Shown piece after piece: positions 1 to 13,500 of a stretch of 64,000 nucleotides of DNA. The first letter of the stretch is position 1; every line of letters starts with the position of its first letter. The position numbers and the translations under genes are program-made. The notes beneath the pieces were generated by a model that saw only the letters and a program-made list of their open reading frames with translations, ran no database searches and had not been told where the DNA came from. The DNA lies in the NCBI RefSeq assembly GCF_030867145.1, contig NC_134422.1:13588531-13652530 (forward strand), written 5' to 3'. This DNA is from Opisthocomus hoazin. Lineage: Eukaryota; Chordata; Aves; Opisthocomiformes; Opisthocomidae.

Positions 1-1372
1 ATAAGCATATTCCCTAGCACTGACCTGAACAGGAATGAAATTAAACATGTATTTCATGATCTCCTGAATCAAGGCATCAGTGATCACCTATGACCAATGA
101 CAAGTTGGAAGAGGAAAGCATTATTTACTGTCTGTTCTCTGTGAACCTGAAGATCCTGTTGACAACCTTGCTGTAAATTAGGCCACAGCTCTTACAGCTG
201 CAGCCTTGGAATGGCAGAGGAAGGCAAGGACTCTCTCAGGAGTTTTACTAGATCAGCAATGGTTGAATTACTTCTATGCAGAACAGGAAATTACAGCTTC
301 AAGCGAGTGAGGAAAATCAGACAATTATATCACAATTCTGATAAAATATCTATATCCAAAGCTTGGTAGAGGGACACAAGAACAGGGAAGAAAACGAAAA
401 ATCTTATGCCATGGTGTCCTCTCAGACTGAAAAAATTATTTAGTGCATCCTTGTTTAAGTCACTGTGGGATGCCTGGAATTTTATAGAAACTGCTGCAAC
501 GTGTCTCCCAGCGGGGAATAATGGAAGCAAGAGATAAGAAATCAGCCATATCCTAACTTGCAGTGGCAGGTGCTGTAAAAGGACATTCCCAATAAAGGCT
601 TAATATATAGGAAGATGGCAAATAACTGCCTGGATTTCTGAAATAAGGAAGCATAAACCAATTCTCTAATCACATCTAATCAAAGAATACCATCAGTTGC
701 TAAAACCTTATAGGAAAAAATAGGTATCAGAAAGATGGTAGCACACATACCTTCTTCAGTAGTGTTTTGGGAATATTTTAGCCTGTGGAATTTAATTCTC
801 TGTTATTACTTCTGAGCCTGGAGGTGAAAGTCATAAATCAGGACCATTCATAACAAGCAATAATGGGGCAAAATACTCATAAGGAGAGTTACATGGTGAA
901 ATCTTTTGGGATTGTGTGTAACACTTCCAGTCCTTGATGACAGCATTAAAAATTCTTCTGTCAGTAACATCTATTCTTGCCTAATTCCTATACTGGGTTT
1001 TCATTCTTTTCTTCTAACATGTCCAAATTTTGCTGCCATATGGCATTCCTTCCACCCTTCCTCCCTGCTGCCATAAATATATGTTTAAAACTAAATCATA
1101 GGAAGCATTCCATGCTTAAAAAGATGGGGAGGTTTTAAATTACACTGTATTTACTTATAAGGGCTTTTAATACTAGAGGAGTTTTCCCAGGGAGTTTTGC
1201 TCTGATTTCTGGACCCCCATTGTTTTTGCAGAGGGCTATTTGGTCCCATTTAGAAAGCGGCTACTTTTTGAGTAATACAGACTGCAATGCTGTAAAATAA
1301 TATTGTCTCTACCTTTCATTTACCATCCCATCTATTGAGTCAAAAAAAAAAAAGATCCCAGCTCATGATGTG
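1..1372. other. 3' untranslated region and downstream flank of SLC15A2; no other gene recognised
   Basis: This stretch follows the SLC15A2 stop codon on the minus strand. Some of it must be 3' UTR, but the end of the transcript cannot be fixed from sequence alone. No canonical AATAAA is seen on the minus strand here; ATTAAA variants occur at 1166-1171 and 791-796. On the plus strand an AATAAA lies at 591-596. It could belong to a convergent neighbour, since ILDR1 lies tail-to-tail with SLC15A2 in human, but no exon of such a gene is visible. No open frame here resembles a known protein. Confidence 0.6.
1166..1171 (-). terminator. Candidate poly(A) signal (ATTAAA) for SLC15A2
   Basis: The minus strand reads ATTAAA about 200 nt after the stop codon. 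ATTAAA is the commonest variant of the cleavage/polyadenylation hexamer. No strong GT-rich downstream element is obvious, and mammalian SLC15A2 has a longer 3' UTR, so this may be an early site or not used at all. Confidence 0.25.
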
Positions 1373-1549
1373 TTAGAGCTTTGTTTTCTGAGTAACGAGA
1401 CTAATCATGTTTCCTCTGCTTGGGGTCTCTCTCTTCTCTTCCTTTTCTTGTAGGTCCTCTGGATCCACACTGACATAGAAATATCCCATGATGGAGAAAA
1501 TAACGCACACAGCAAAGAGGAGAACAGTGAACAAGACAAATTCAGCCCA
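1373..1549 (-). CDS. SLC15A2: SLC15A2 coding exon 22 (residues 669-726 and stop), TM12 and C terminus
   Basis: Encodes [20 protein letters not shown] (669-688), then [14 protein letters not shown] and a charged cytosolic tail ending [13 protein letters not shown] before TAA. Human ends GNMIKLETKKTKL. The last residues T-K-L fit a class I PDZ ligand, the type through which PEPT2 is reported to bind PDZK1. The tail is a few residues shorter than human. The acceptor is TTTCCTAG. Confidence 0.96.
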   Translation of the reverse strand, partial: WAEFVLFTVLLFAVCVIFSIMGYFYVSVDPEDLQEKEEKRETPSRGNMISLVTQKTKL

Positions 1550-4500
1550 CTAGGAAAGAAAAAAGAACAGAAGGTCAGGAGACCCCAGACGCTCAGTCCA
1601 GAGGATTTCTCTGCACTTTCAAGTGCTTTTTAAAGAGCTGAGTGAAAATTACTTTTTAGCTTCTGAGATTGCTCAGAAGATCGATAGTTTTCTGTTAAAC
1701 CCATTTACACACAATGTAATTATGAACATATGATATAACTTGAAAAGAACAGTTAAATTGGGCTAGTTTCATTAAATCTTTTCTTACAAATCTGTCCTGA
1801 CTGGAACCTGCCCGGGCTTTTTTCCCCACAAGATGCCTTTGGGAGAGGCAGTTTCATGTTAGCCAGAAACAAGCCCCTGGTTCGCATCATCACTGCATCA
1901 TCCCAGAAGTCCAACAGCCTGAATTAACCAACCTCTGCACCGCAACCTCTCCATGCAAGCCCGAATTCTCAGGGGTGCCACGGGCAGCTGGCCCTGAAGG
2001 AGTCCCAGGGTAGACACTTGAGGAGGCTGACTACCTGCTGGGCTAGCTGGATGAAGGCAAGCTGCTCTCAGTAAGAAAATGCAACGCGTGGCTGACATTG
2101 TGTCCAGGCTCCAGGCCCAGATATAGCCTGCTTGCCTAGACCTGAGCTCTAGCAACATAATCACTGCGCAGGTCACTATTATTTACTGCCACTGGGAGGC
2201 TTAGGGAGAGCCATTTCTCCAAGGGCAACACTGCTGGGGGCAACGCAGTGCCCTGGCTGGGAGGCAGCTTGGTGCAGGCTGCCATCACTCCATTGCAGGA
2301 GCCTGGGGCTGTGTGGAGAAGCTGTGCCTGCAGGACATGGACTCCCAGAAGCACCATCCAGGCCTGTTTTAAAGCATTACCTCTGTTTTAAGAGCTGAAG
2401 CATACCTGTGCCATTGGTGCAGCCTGTGCAACAACAAGCACAAGGGTATTCCCAACAGCCACTGTGAGCAGCCAGCCTGCCTGCAGCACCGACTTCATGC
2501 TGGCTGGAGACTGAAAAAAGGAGAAGGGCCTGGTCAGTCAACATCACACTGTGCTTTTCTGCCCTGGTTCACCCAGTTATGTCCTGCCCGGTGTAGGTGT
2601 CAGTGGGCTCAGCCTAGGTGGAGATGGTGAAATTTCCTCTGCACAGAGTCTCCTCTGTGGTTAATTTCAACAGCTGCATACAAGGAGCTTTCAAAACATA
2701 TCCTCCAGGAGGACATACAAAGATGATCATCCACAGCCTGCAGCATCTGAAATTGTGTGATCAGGAAGTTCAGGGAGCCATGCAACAAGCCCTGCACCTT
2801 GCAGTCTGGTGCCATGTGGCTGTACGCGTTTGGAAAAGAGACTGGATCTTGATGTTAAACTTCCCGCTGATGACAAGCTTTCCACATCGCATGAACAGAT
2901 CATCCCACCATATTAATCGCCCTCACTAATAAACGTCTTCAGTTTACTCCGAGGATAAATTTGAGTAGCTTCAGCTTTTTGATCTTGCAATGTCTCAGTC
3001 CTCTCTTCTCATAAACCTTCTCCCCAGACAACAATCAAATCACTTGCACACTCGTTACGCCTTGCCCCTTTGTTACAGACCTGTGTAGGCTTAGACCTGT
3101 TCAGTCTCTCAGCTTAAAGCAGGTTCCAAGCCCCCATGCCACCCTGCAGTCCTTGAGATACCTTTACCTTTTTATCACTGGAAAATATGTACAACAAAAT
3201 ATTTCACTGGGAGAAAACCCTGATATTACAGTATTCAGAGGTTTCACAGTAAAATAAACTTCTATTCAGTTCTATGTTCTCAGCTTTACCAGAAAAGTAG
3301 TTTCCTGAGTATAATTAAGAACAAGTATCTTCCAGGTATGAATTAATTTATCTTGAGAGCACCCAGCAAGTTGTGTTATAATCTCACTTTTAGCTGAACC
3401 ACAGATAGCATTGTCAGTAAGTGTCATGCCTAAGGACGTATTACAAGTCAATGGCAGATACAGGAACAAATCCTGAAGTCTAATTGTAAGCCTAATCTAA
3501 AAATCTAATCTTGAAGTGGAGTACCTGAGAATAGGAGAAGGCCAGACCTGTAATGGAGAACATCACCTCCCCAGCAGATATTAATAAGTATTGTGGCAAC
3601 TGCCAAGCCATATGGACATTGTTGGCTTTGATGTCTTCTGACTTCCACGTCTTAACAGCACCTCCAGAAACCTAGCAGGAAAATAAAGGCATATTGATTA
3701 GCTGCTCAAAGATCACATCCTTCTTAGCCTGGATTCCAATAGCAACTTTACTGAAATGAACTTTTAAGTAAAGGTGGAAGCAAAGACCTGTCCTGGAAGC
3801 AAAACTCTGGGTCTAACCCGTGCCATTTCCAAGCCTGGTGGGAACAGGCTGACTCCTGTTGCACAGGGCAGAGGTGGCAGGATGGAAGCATCCCAGCTCA
3901 TTCATGTGTTGCAAGAGTTGCACGAGTTATTGCAAACCAACAAGTTGTCTTCCATAGTGGGGCTGGGAAAAGCCTATGTGGTACTTGTGCAGAGCCTGAC
4001 CTGCTGCTGTCCCCAAGGTCCCCGTGGCCATTGCTCCCATTTCATCGGCACTGTAGAACTCCCCTACTACAATGGTGACACCCAAACAAATCCAGTTCAG
4101 GAACACCAAGAGCAGCAGAGACTGCTCCATATCAGACATATTCAGAAAGTTATGGTAGCTGTATTCCTAATCCTTTTTGTTTGCTGTCCCAGGTGTAATT
4201 AATACTGCCTTTGATGCTCAGAGGTAGAGACATTTGACTAGTAGGCAGGAAAACAGCAGGCTGAAATTACTTCAGGCAGAAAACCCCATGTTTAAGGAGA
4301 GTACTTGGAAAAATAGATGGGATGTTGACAAGATGTACTTAATCACCATACAGGGAGGCAAATCAAGAGACTGTATTTCAGAAGGCTAAAAGGGGTGAGA
4401 TGAGAGCTGTCCATTGCTTTTTAGCCCATAAAGAACTGTCACAAGCCCCATACTATAACTGCACACTGAGGAAGGCTGGGTAGAGGCAACAACCCCATGA

Positions 4501-7500
4501 TTTAAGTATCACAGTTATCCACATTAGCAGGCTAATATATTGCATGCTTGGTTCTTCTATACAGCATTCCTGGCAGAGGAGCAGGGCTCAGTACAAATCA
4601 CTGCAATAACTAAAAAATTATCTTGGCCTGGAGCAAACTGACTCTCTACAGGAGGAAGCTACAGGGAGAGAGATGAAAAAACCGAGGGTCTCTTTTCAGT
4701 AGTGCCCAGCGACAGGACAAGGGGCAATGGGCACAAACTGAAGCACAGGAAGCTCCGTCTGAACATGAGGAAGAGCTTCTTCACTCTGAGGGTGACGGAG
4801 CACTGGAACAGGCTGCCCAGGGAGGTTGTGGAGTCTCCTTCTCTGGAGATATTCAAGACCTGCCTGGACAAGGTCCTCTACAACCTACTGTAGATGACCC
4901 TACTTCGGCAGGAGGGTTGGACTAGATGACACACAGAGGTCCCTTCCAACCCCTACCATTCTGTGATTCTGTGATTCTGTGACTAGCGCAGGGTCCAGAG
5001 GGGCTGAAGCACCGAGCCATCACCAAGCAAGCATGGCTATGGCAGGGACTTTTGTAGATGTGACCACAAACTGGAGTCCTTGCCCATAGGGATGTGTACA
5101 CATCTACCTTAACTGGGCCTGACTCAGTTGTGTTACCAGAGGCTCTGGGGCAATATTCTTAGTGTAATATTCTTCATGCAACTTCTCTACTCAGTTTCCC
5201 ATCTGGTGAAAGAGGCTTGCAGCCATGGAAGAAGGGTCTGGCCAACATCACTTCAAGTCCATATGTGTTTTAGGTACATAAATTTCTGCACTCACAGATG
5301 GCAGCATTTGCCTGTTCCCTCCAGGACTGTGCATCCCACTCCAGATACTGGAGAGAAAAAAAAAAATGCCAGGTGCTTTGCAGCAACATTTTTCCCCCCT
5401 ATGTATTTGGACTCTGCAGACATGAACAGCTCCCATTAATTGCCCAACAGGGAGATGTTAGTGCCAGGGAGTAGCTGACAGCTCTTTGCTCTGCTCATCA
5501 CAACACAGTAGTCAAAGTCCCAGAGGGCAGCTTAGCAGTGTGTCCTGTCAGACCTGCTTTGTCTGTGTGCCTATGCAGTGGAAAGGTTAAAATGGGAACT
5601 AAGCTGATCACGTTCATCTCCGTGACTCCTGCCAGCTGGACCAGGGTTGGAACAGCATGCCTAAGAGCCTGGCAGGCAGGGAAAGGAATTCAGCCCCTCA
5701 GTAGTGCTCTCACCCCATCAGGGCTAGGTTGTTCAAAAAAACATGCCTTGACTTTACACTAGGCTCCAAATGAGCTGTACAGACAGCGAGAGGAGGAAAA
5801 TCAGATGCACAATCTCACCAACTTCCTCCCTCAACGCTTTGTCCCTCTTTCCCCTCATGCACAGTCTACAAGTCTTGGAGGATCAGCCTTTAGATCAGTA
5901 AGTTAAATGTGAGGACACAGCAGACTGTTTCTGCAGAGTTTTTCAGGTGTGAGGTACCACCAGGTACGATATTTTAAAGACCACAAGCAGAGTCAGCTCT
6001 TGACAGACTGTAATAGCTCTTTGCAGGGCACTGAGTGAATGTTAACTGAGCAAGGATGGCATGAGACCAGCACAAACCATGGATCACATGATTTTCCATG
6101 GAGGATTTCCATCACGGAAAAGATCTTACTTCTTGCCTAACCTACGAGATCTGACAAGATTACAGTGTAAGGTGGAATAAGTACCCACTTACCTCACTTA
6201 GGTAGGTGCCAAAACCTTTTACTGGCCCTTGTATAATGGACTGCCTTCAGATGGCTACTGCCAAGGTCTCACAGGGTGGAGAAAGCAAGTGAGAGTCACA
6301 AACATAAGAATAAAAGCACTGCCAGAGACTAGAACAGAAGGAGCTGGTTACCGTCACATGGACACTTACGTTAGTTATCACAACGGTGTATGATGCGCCA
6401 AAGTCGAGCAGCCCTAGCTCCAGGGTGAATTCTCCCATTTCAGTTATGCATTTTCCATTATTATATCTAGATACAATGGTGAAGTACAGTATTTCCCAGT
6501 TAGTCCCGCAGACAAAGAGCACAGAGCAGAGCTATCAAACATGCCCCTACAAGGGAGTATGGAGGATGTATGATGTAAAGCTACAGTCATGTTTATGTCA
6601 GATGATCATTAGAGTTCTTGCCATCTTTTCCTTCCAGAAACACTTGGGCACTGACTGGAGTTCACCTAATGACGTGGGCTACTGCTAACATTTTTAAATG
6701 GTCTTTGCTTCTTCCTAGCACTGATTCCCACCCTCCCCCCAGTGTTTATTTTCCTTCCAAATTTTTCTCCACTCCTTCAGGAACTGTTGGCCAGACAAGT
6801 TAGCCCGCCTCAAGCAGTCTTCAGAAAATCAGAGATATGCACCCACAAGCCACTTTGCTTCCTTTCAATAGAGCAAATTAGCTTTCTTATTTGTTCTTCT
6901 GGTTCTGGATGTGTGAGATGGCACAGAGGCTCAGCAGCATTGCCACAGTGGCTGCTGTATCCTACTAAATTGCAGCAATAAATATTTTGGATGGAGCTGA
7001 TGCAGAGGAAAGCCATGAAGCTTGTTCTGAAACACTGCAAATGCCAGAAATACCCTACAGGAGCCAACTCCAATGCTGCCAAACCCAGGCCATATGGAGC
7101 CCCTGTCTAACAAACCTGGCCTACAAAGCCATGTAGTGTTACATGATGTTACCAGCCCACGTATCAATGCTTTGTGGCATGCAATGTGAATTGGCCTTTC
7201 CCTGAGAGCACCCTAACACTAAGAGTTTGGACTTGAGAGAGTATCAAAATAGAGCAGGCATCAAATGGCAGAGCGGAGTTCACCATGTCCCACGTTACTC
7301 TGCTGACAGATGCACAGGAACGGCCAGTCTCTTCTGTTCAGGCCCCCACATAAGGTGAATAAAAGCTCAGACAAAGTTAAGTGCTGTATCTGGACTTCTG
7401 CAAAAGGCTTTTTGGGTTTCCAAAGTCCCCTGACCTGACTCTGAGAAAACTCAGATTCCGGCCTAAATTAGGATGTCATTATACTCATGTCATGGGAATA

Positions 7501-10500
7501 AAGTTTCCAAGCTTTGTCCCTACTGATTTTGTCTTACCAAGGCAATAACAGCCACAGGAAGGGAACTATCCCAGACACTGTTTGAAGGTTGAATATATTC
7601 AACTGCATATTACACACAGAGATACCGATTTGACATCCTTTGGCTTTGCAGACTAAATGCGTGGTGCTCCTGCACGCACAAGAGTGGCCTGGAGCACCTA
7701 CTCTGCGCAGAGCGGATAATTCTACTTTTTACAAACCTCTGTCCCTACAACCAAATGCCAAGACAATAGCAATGAAAGTTATGCTATTTGCCTGAGCAAA
7801 GCCCCATTGTATCCAAGGAAAGGCCTCGGCAAGGACCTTCAGCACAACAAGGGAAACTTACTTGTCCCTGTCTAGCAGCGAGTACTCAGAAGTGTCGTAG
7901 TTCTTCTGAACAGCAATGAACCGTTTGCTGCCAATGGTGAGGTTGACATCTTGGCTCAGACCATTAATGAATCTGCAAAGAAAACATATTTCATTGGGTT
8001 GTCAGACAGGGCAGGAGAAGCACCATACTTTAGAAGTGCGCACTTTCTTCCCCAAAGCATTCTGTAACTCCATGAGGTTATGACAGCTTCTCTTGCAAGC
8101 TACCAAAATATTCACCTGATTAATTTCCCAGTTTTTCAACACAAAATTAGTTTTCCCTGCTATATAATTTTACCCTCTTACTCTCTCTCCTGTGAAAAGT
8201 GACCCTCACTTTTTGTGGGTTAGGGCTTCCAGGCAATCTCTTCTCAGAGACCTTCAAAGATTGTTCCGTGGCTGAGAGGACAGAGCCCCAGCCTGCCTCT
8301 GGAAACTATGAAGTTGAGTGTCCTGATGAGCATGTGCACCATGCTGGCATACCTTCCAAGGAGTTTCTACCACTGGGGAAAGAGTTTTCTAGGAAAATAT
8401 ATTTTCATCAAAACCAAAACTTTCATGGGAATGTTCAGGTTTCAGTTTTCTTAATCCAATGTTCATATGCTTTTTCATACACAAGACAGTTTCCTTTTGA
8501 CAACTCAAAAACCGTTAGCAAAATCAAACCCTTTTCATTTGATCTGACAATGTTTTAAAATATTTTGGTTTTCAGTTCTTAAAACGGGGATGAAATCCCT
8601 GAAGATAGTCAAGTGCTTAACAAAAGTAACTTTTTAGTGGAAAAATAGTTCTTCCCTAGTGAAAACTCTTCACAAATCTTTGAAGGGAAAGTTTTGGGAT
8701 TCTGTCAAAAATGTTCACAGGAAAATATAAAACATTCCCGACTGCAGGTATTACCCAGGTCTCCAGGGTGGTGTTTAGTCAGTAGAAGCCTTCACAAACA
8801 CAGGGCTATGAAGAGATACTGCTCTCCTGGTACTGTCAGCTCAGGCTTTCGGATAAGGGAGATGGCCATTGTTTTATACTATCTGAAGTTTTTGGGGGGT
8901 TTTGTGTCTGGTTTTTTGTTGTTTTGGGTTTAATTGCAGCTTGCCCAAATCCTTCAGAAAATCCAGCTGGAATCCTCTCTTTTTCTTGCAAATCTGATAC
9001 TTCTGCATCTCAGCAGCCTCACATAGGTCTGGTGATGTGGTGCTGGAAGTAACTAATGTCAGTGAGATGGCATCTCGGTGCAGACCAGCACAGGACTGTC
9101 CACAGATTAGCTCAAATTTGTAAAGTAGACTAGTGGCTTAAGCAGAGCCCAGTGCCCAGCTAAATGCTTTACGAGGATGTAAAATCGTTGCTGTATCCAA
9201 TTTAGTAGGCATTTGTGCATGAGGCTGGATGAGATGAATGAACGTCGTGGGCTGGCCAGTTCACAGAGGACAAATGGCAATGTCTCCTTTCCAGATTGCT
9301 TCTTCCCTTTCATTCCCAAAGAGGTGGGACACAGTGAGATGAATTTACCACTCTTGCAAGTGAGGACATCTTTTATGCTGCCATCTCAGCCCAGACTATC
9401 CTAGGCAGTAAGCAGCAATAATGCTCAGCTCTGCATGACAAGTGTGGGAGGTGACACACTGTCAAGCCTCCGCAGCTGACACCTGCATCTTGCAACAGAA
9501 GTGAGGACTAGATTCCAACCTGAGAACATCTGGGTTATGTTGCACACAGTTTGCACTAGACAAAAGCAGTTTCCCTCACCCCACCACCTCCAAATCCTCA
9601 AAAAAAGCCATTCCTACCTAACAGCTGCCAAACCATTTTCTGGCTTTGCTTCCAAGTCTGTAATCTAAAGAGGGGAATGAAAAAAATAAGAAATCAAACA
9701 TATTTATCAATGCTACCTTATAAACAATGTTTAGCAGAAAATACTAGTGGTCTGTGGAGTTACATGTGTTGTAAAGCCCACAGAAATTGACTGGACTCTC
9801 ACATAAGATTTACATCAGGCCACAGAAGTGAAGTCCTGGTCTAATGAAAAGAATGGCAAAATCTCAGCTCCACCAAGGACTGAAGATATCATCATGCCAT
9901 TTTTTCCTCATCTGCTGTGTATCAAAAGCTATAGAGTCTCAGCCAGTCACGCTTCTACTTAGGCATGTAACACCCTCAAAAAAAGTATTCGTCTTGATCT
10001 GAAGATAACAAAACAACATTATCCACATTAGCCTCTTTCAATGATTAATTACAATTAAACATGAGTGCCTTACTCCTACAAAACCTGCAACTGCCTAACT
10101 TCCAGACCTTGGTTCTTGGCAAGTTCATAGACTTCACAGAAGCCTAAAGCCAAGAGGAGCCACTAGGTTACTATTCTAATCATGTATCACTCATATTTTC
10201 CCTGACCCTCAACACACAAGAAATTAAACTCTTGTATGGTGCAGGCCGAGAGCAGGAGAGACCAAGAGGCACTGAGCTTGTTTGCACTGACAGTCTCTGC
10301 AGACACATCCCTGAAACGGCCACCTGGTTGGGCACGCTGGGGAGTGAGAGTGCATTTCCTGGAGCTCACAGCTAGAGCATCAGCTCAGTAGTTAACATGA
10401 TCCATGCTCATTAGAGGAGAGCCTGTTTGGCATACAATGCTGAAAATAGTTAGTAAAGATACAGCCCTTCCCTGAAGATTAAAACAATACAGAGCGAGGT

Positions 10501-13500
10501 TCTTGGCTGGTAGAAATCCACAGTTGTGCCATGTCCACTTAAGCTGGCAGGGCAATTTCAATTTGCGCTGCCCACACACAGAACCCAGGCAAGCCAAAAG
10601 GCACTGAATCTACCTTCAGAAACTGGCTTTCTTTTAATATTTTCTAGCCCTTACTTCACACTTTCTTCCTGATGTTAAACCCTGAGCTTCTGAGACCAAG
10701 GATCCAGAATTTCAGCATACCTGTAAAATGTCTATTGTACTTTAGCATAACACGCTACTCCGCAAATAATGTATGCCCTAAATAATAAATAGCCACAGTG
10801 AATAATAAATATCAGAGCAATAAATAATAAACAGCAACATCATTTTTTTCCATGTGAGACACATGGGGATTAACACGCTAATTCGTTGCAGACAAGCCAG
10901 CCAAATTATTACTTGCTTTCACTGGTGATCCCCAGAGCTCTCAAATTCATTTCCTGCACACTCAACAGCCCACAAAGGAGAAGAAACCAATTTCAGATTG
11001 ACTCCTTCCAGGAAAACACCCCCACCTGAGCAAGGGGGCCAAACCTAGCAGCGAGAGAGGCCGGATTGGGCCATGGCTACTCCAGGGCAAGCACCGCTAC
11101 ATGGCAGTGATGCTGGCATTGCCTTCCTTGCGTTACAATGATGGAAAAGTGAGTGTCAGTAGCATCACCCAACAGCACTGCTGTTCCCAGTGCATGGGAG
11201 CCTGCCTGTGCCAGGGCAGGCATTAATTTAAGTGCAGGCTTGATAGCTAGAGCAGCACAGAGTTGTACTGAAGCTCAGAGATTGCTTTGCTCCAGCCTGT
11301 CGCAGTCTTTCTCTTCTTAAAGACTGTATGAAAATCACTGTATAAGTATCCATTTCTTAAGGTAACAGCACACAGTCATCAGGGTCACAGGAAAACTTAA
11401 CAACATTGTGTGATAATGAGCCCCAGGCTGTAAACCATAAAGCAGCAAGAAACCCCAACGTGAGGAAGAAATAAATTCTTAGAACTCCTCATTTTTAGAA
11501 GCAGTTATGTGATTTCTACTGTACAATTTTGAGTGCTTAGTGTGGCAACCCTGCAAGGTAGGAGGCTGAGGAACTGCAAAGAGAATTAATATTTTAGCAT
11601 GAGGACAGATTCTGATGGCATTTACACACATACTTACACACCTGCCACAATGTGCAATAACACCATTCATTTCAAAAGAGCTTCTTGGGATACAGCTGCA
11701 TGTAAAAGATATCGGAATCCGGCCCTATATATCCCATACGCCTCTCTCTGATTGTTGCAGCAATACACAAAAGTGCAAATGCAGCCAGCTCTGCTGCAGA
11801 GCCTGAAATGAGCTTCATCATTTATTCTGTTCAGCAAAACAAATGGGCCTTCTGTGCATTTTCACTAACCACTTGCAATAACTAAACCCAGAATCATTCC
11901 TCTGATGCCTTTATTCCATGCCCAGCCCTAGAGCCTCTTTAACATCTTTGCTTTATAGAACCATCTTTTGGGGAAAATCTCTGGCGCTCTGCTTCCTCAG
12001 CTTTCTCAAGCTCTGCTGCCTAGCAGGCACGGCTCTGCTCTCCCACTGCAGCATTCGCTGGATTAAAGTGTGCCCAGCAACTCTCAGATGCCGTAACGCC
12101 TCTATTAATCAACCAGCAGTAATGTGTACAGATCCAGTGCCGCTAGCTAAGAAGTCAGGTTTAGAGCAATCAGACAGACACCGCAACTGAGCAAATGAAT
12201 TAATGAGCCCATTACCCCATTGTATCATCACAGCCATTGAATTAATACTGTATTTACACTTCACTCCCACACTCACTAAGTGGCTTGATAGGCTTCCTTC
12301 TGCCTCAAAAACAATTAAGCTGTACACTGATTTTTCCTTCACGGTGTAGTTAAAAGCAAGCGACAATCCTTGGTGTTGCAGGGTGAAGCGAAGGCTCTGT
12401 TGCTCTCCATTCAACATTAATTTTGAGTACTCAGCTGGGTTCTGTGGAAAAAACAAACTTGGTTACAATTCTTTCTTCAGATGGGAAAGGATCTGGCTCT
12501 TCCCACCAAGTGCAACCCTATCCTCTCATCAAGGCAGCCAATAAAGAGAGCGTAACAGTCAGAGCTGCCTTCTACAGCAAAGGACCTGTGTTGACCTATA
12601 GGCTTTGGGCTGGTCAAGCCAAAGCTTGGAGTACGTTCCCTTGCTGGGTGCAACCTGAAGACCAGGCACATCTTCTGCCTGCAGAGCTAGCCTTTCACCT
12701 GGCCCTGCTCTGCCCCAATGGCACCACACCGGAAAGTGGGCAGGCAGCTGGTGGCCAACAGACTGCTGGGCTGAGTCCCAAACTAGCCTGACTGCTGAAG
12801 TAGTCTGGGAGCCGAGACAGGAAACAACCCAGTGCTCATGCACTGTTTCTTTCCTCCTTTGCAGGTAAATACTTTTCAGACACCTTCCAGATCCCAGCAG
12901 CAATGCCTGGTCTGAACACTGAGAGATGCAAGCTGAATGTCTCGAGATGCTCATCTCAGCACAAATTATCCTTTATTCCTAATTACCGGTGAATGTAGTT
13001 AGCCATTTCCTCCTTTGCCATAGAAATATGTCCCCAAACTTTCTGTTTCATCAATGGAGATAATATACTCCATTTTTTAAGCTATGCACTTCTAAGGTGG
13101 TGGAGGAGAACAAGCTCTAGCATCTGTGGACTTTATTTGAAAGTGCCTGAAAAAAAGCCCACCCTTTTTCAATGGGACAAAGGTCAGGCCTTGCAGTCCC
13201 ACATAGATGCTTACCTGAAAAGCCTTCACGGGCTGCTGAAATAGGTTCCGGTCTTGGATTGTCACTTGAACAGGGTTCTTTGCCAAATTCAGGACCCGAA
13301 TTAAACTTTCTTCTGGGACAAGTTGAGGCATGTCGGTTTCCTAATTAAAGTAAAAGGCTTTAAGTGCCATCTGTATGCTTTATTAGCACTTTAATATCTC
13401 TTCATTTTTAGCCGTAATAGTCTTCCTCTCTGTAATGACACTCTTCCATCCCTTCCTCATCACAAGTTGCGCTGAGAGAAAACTGAACATAAATCTTATT

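Noticed and set aside
3774..4202. 142-codon plus-strand frame with an overlapping 70-codon minus-strand frame in intron 19
   Set aside because: Mirror frames on both strands, no homology, and they lie inside a well-supported intron of SLC15A2.
6930..7170. Possible CR1 similarity around a GAGGAAAGCCATGAAG phrase
   Set aside because: Only about 20 nt resemble CR1; flanking sequence does not continue the alignment.
12559..12954. 131-codon minus-strand frame in intron 15
   Set aside because: Lies between two well-defined exons, does not match the PEPT2 protein, and overlaps a plus-strand frame; chance.
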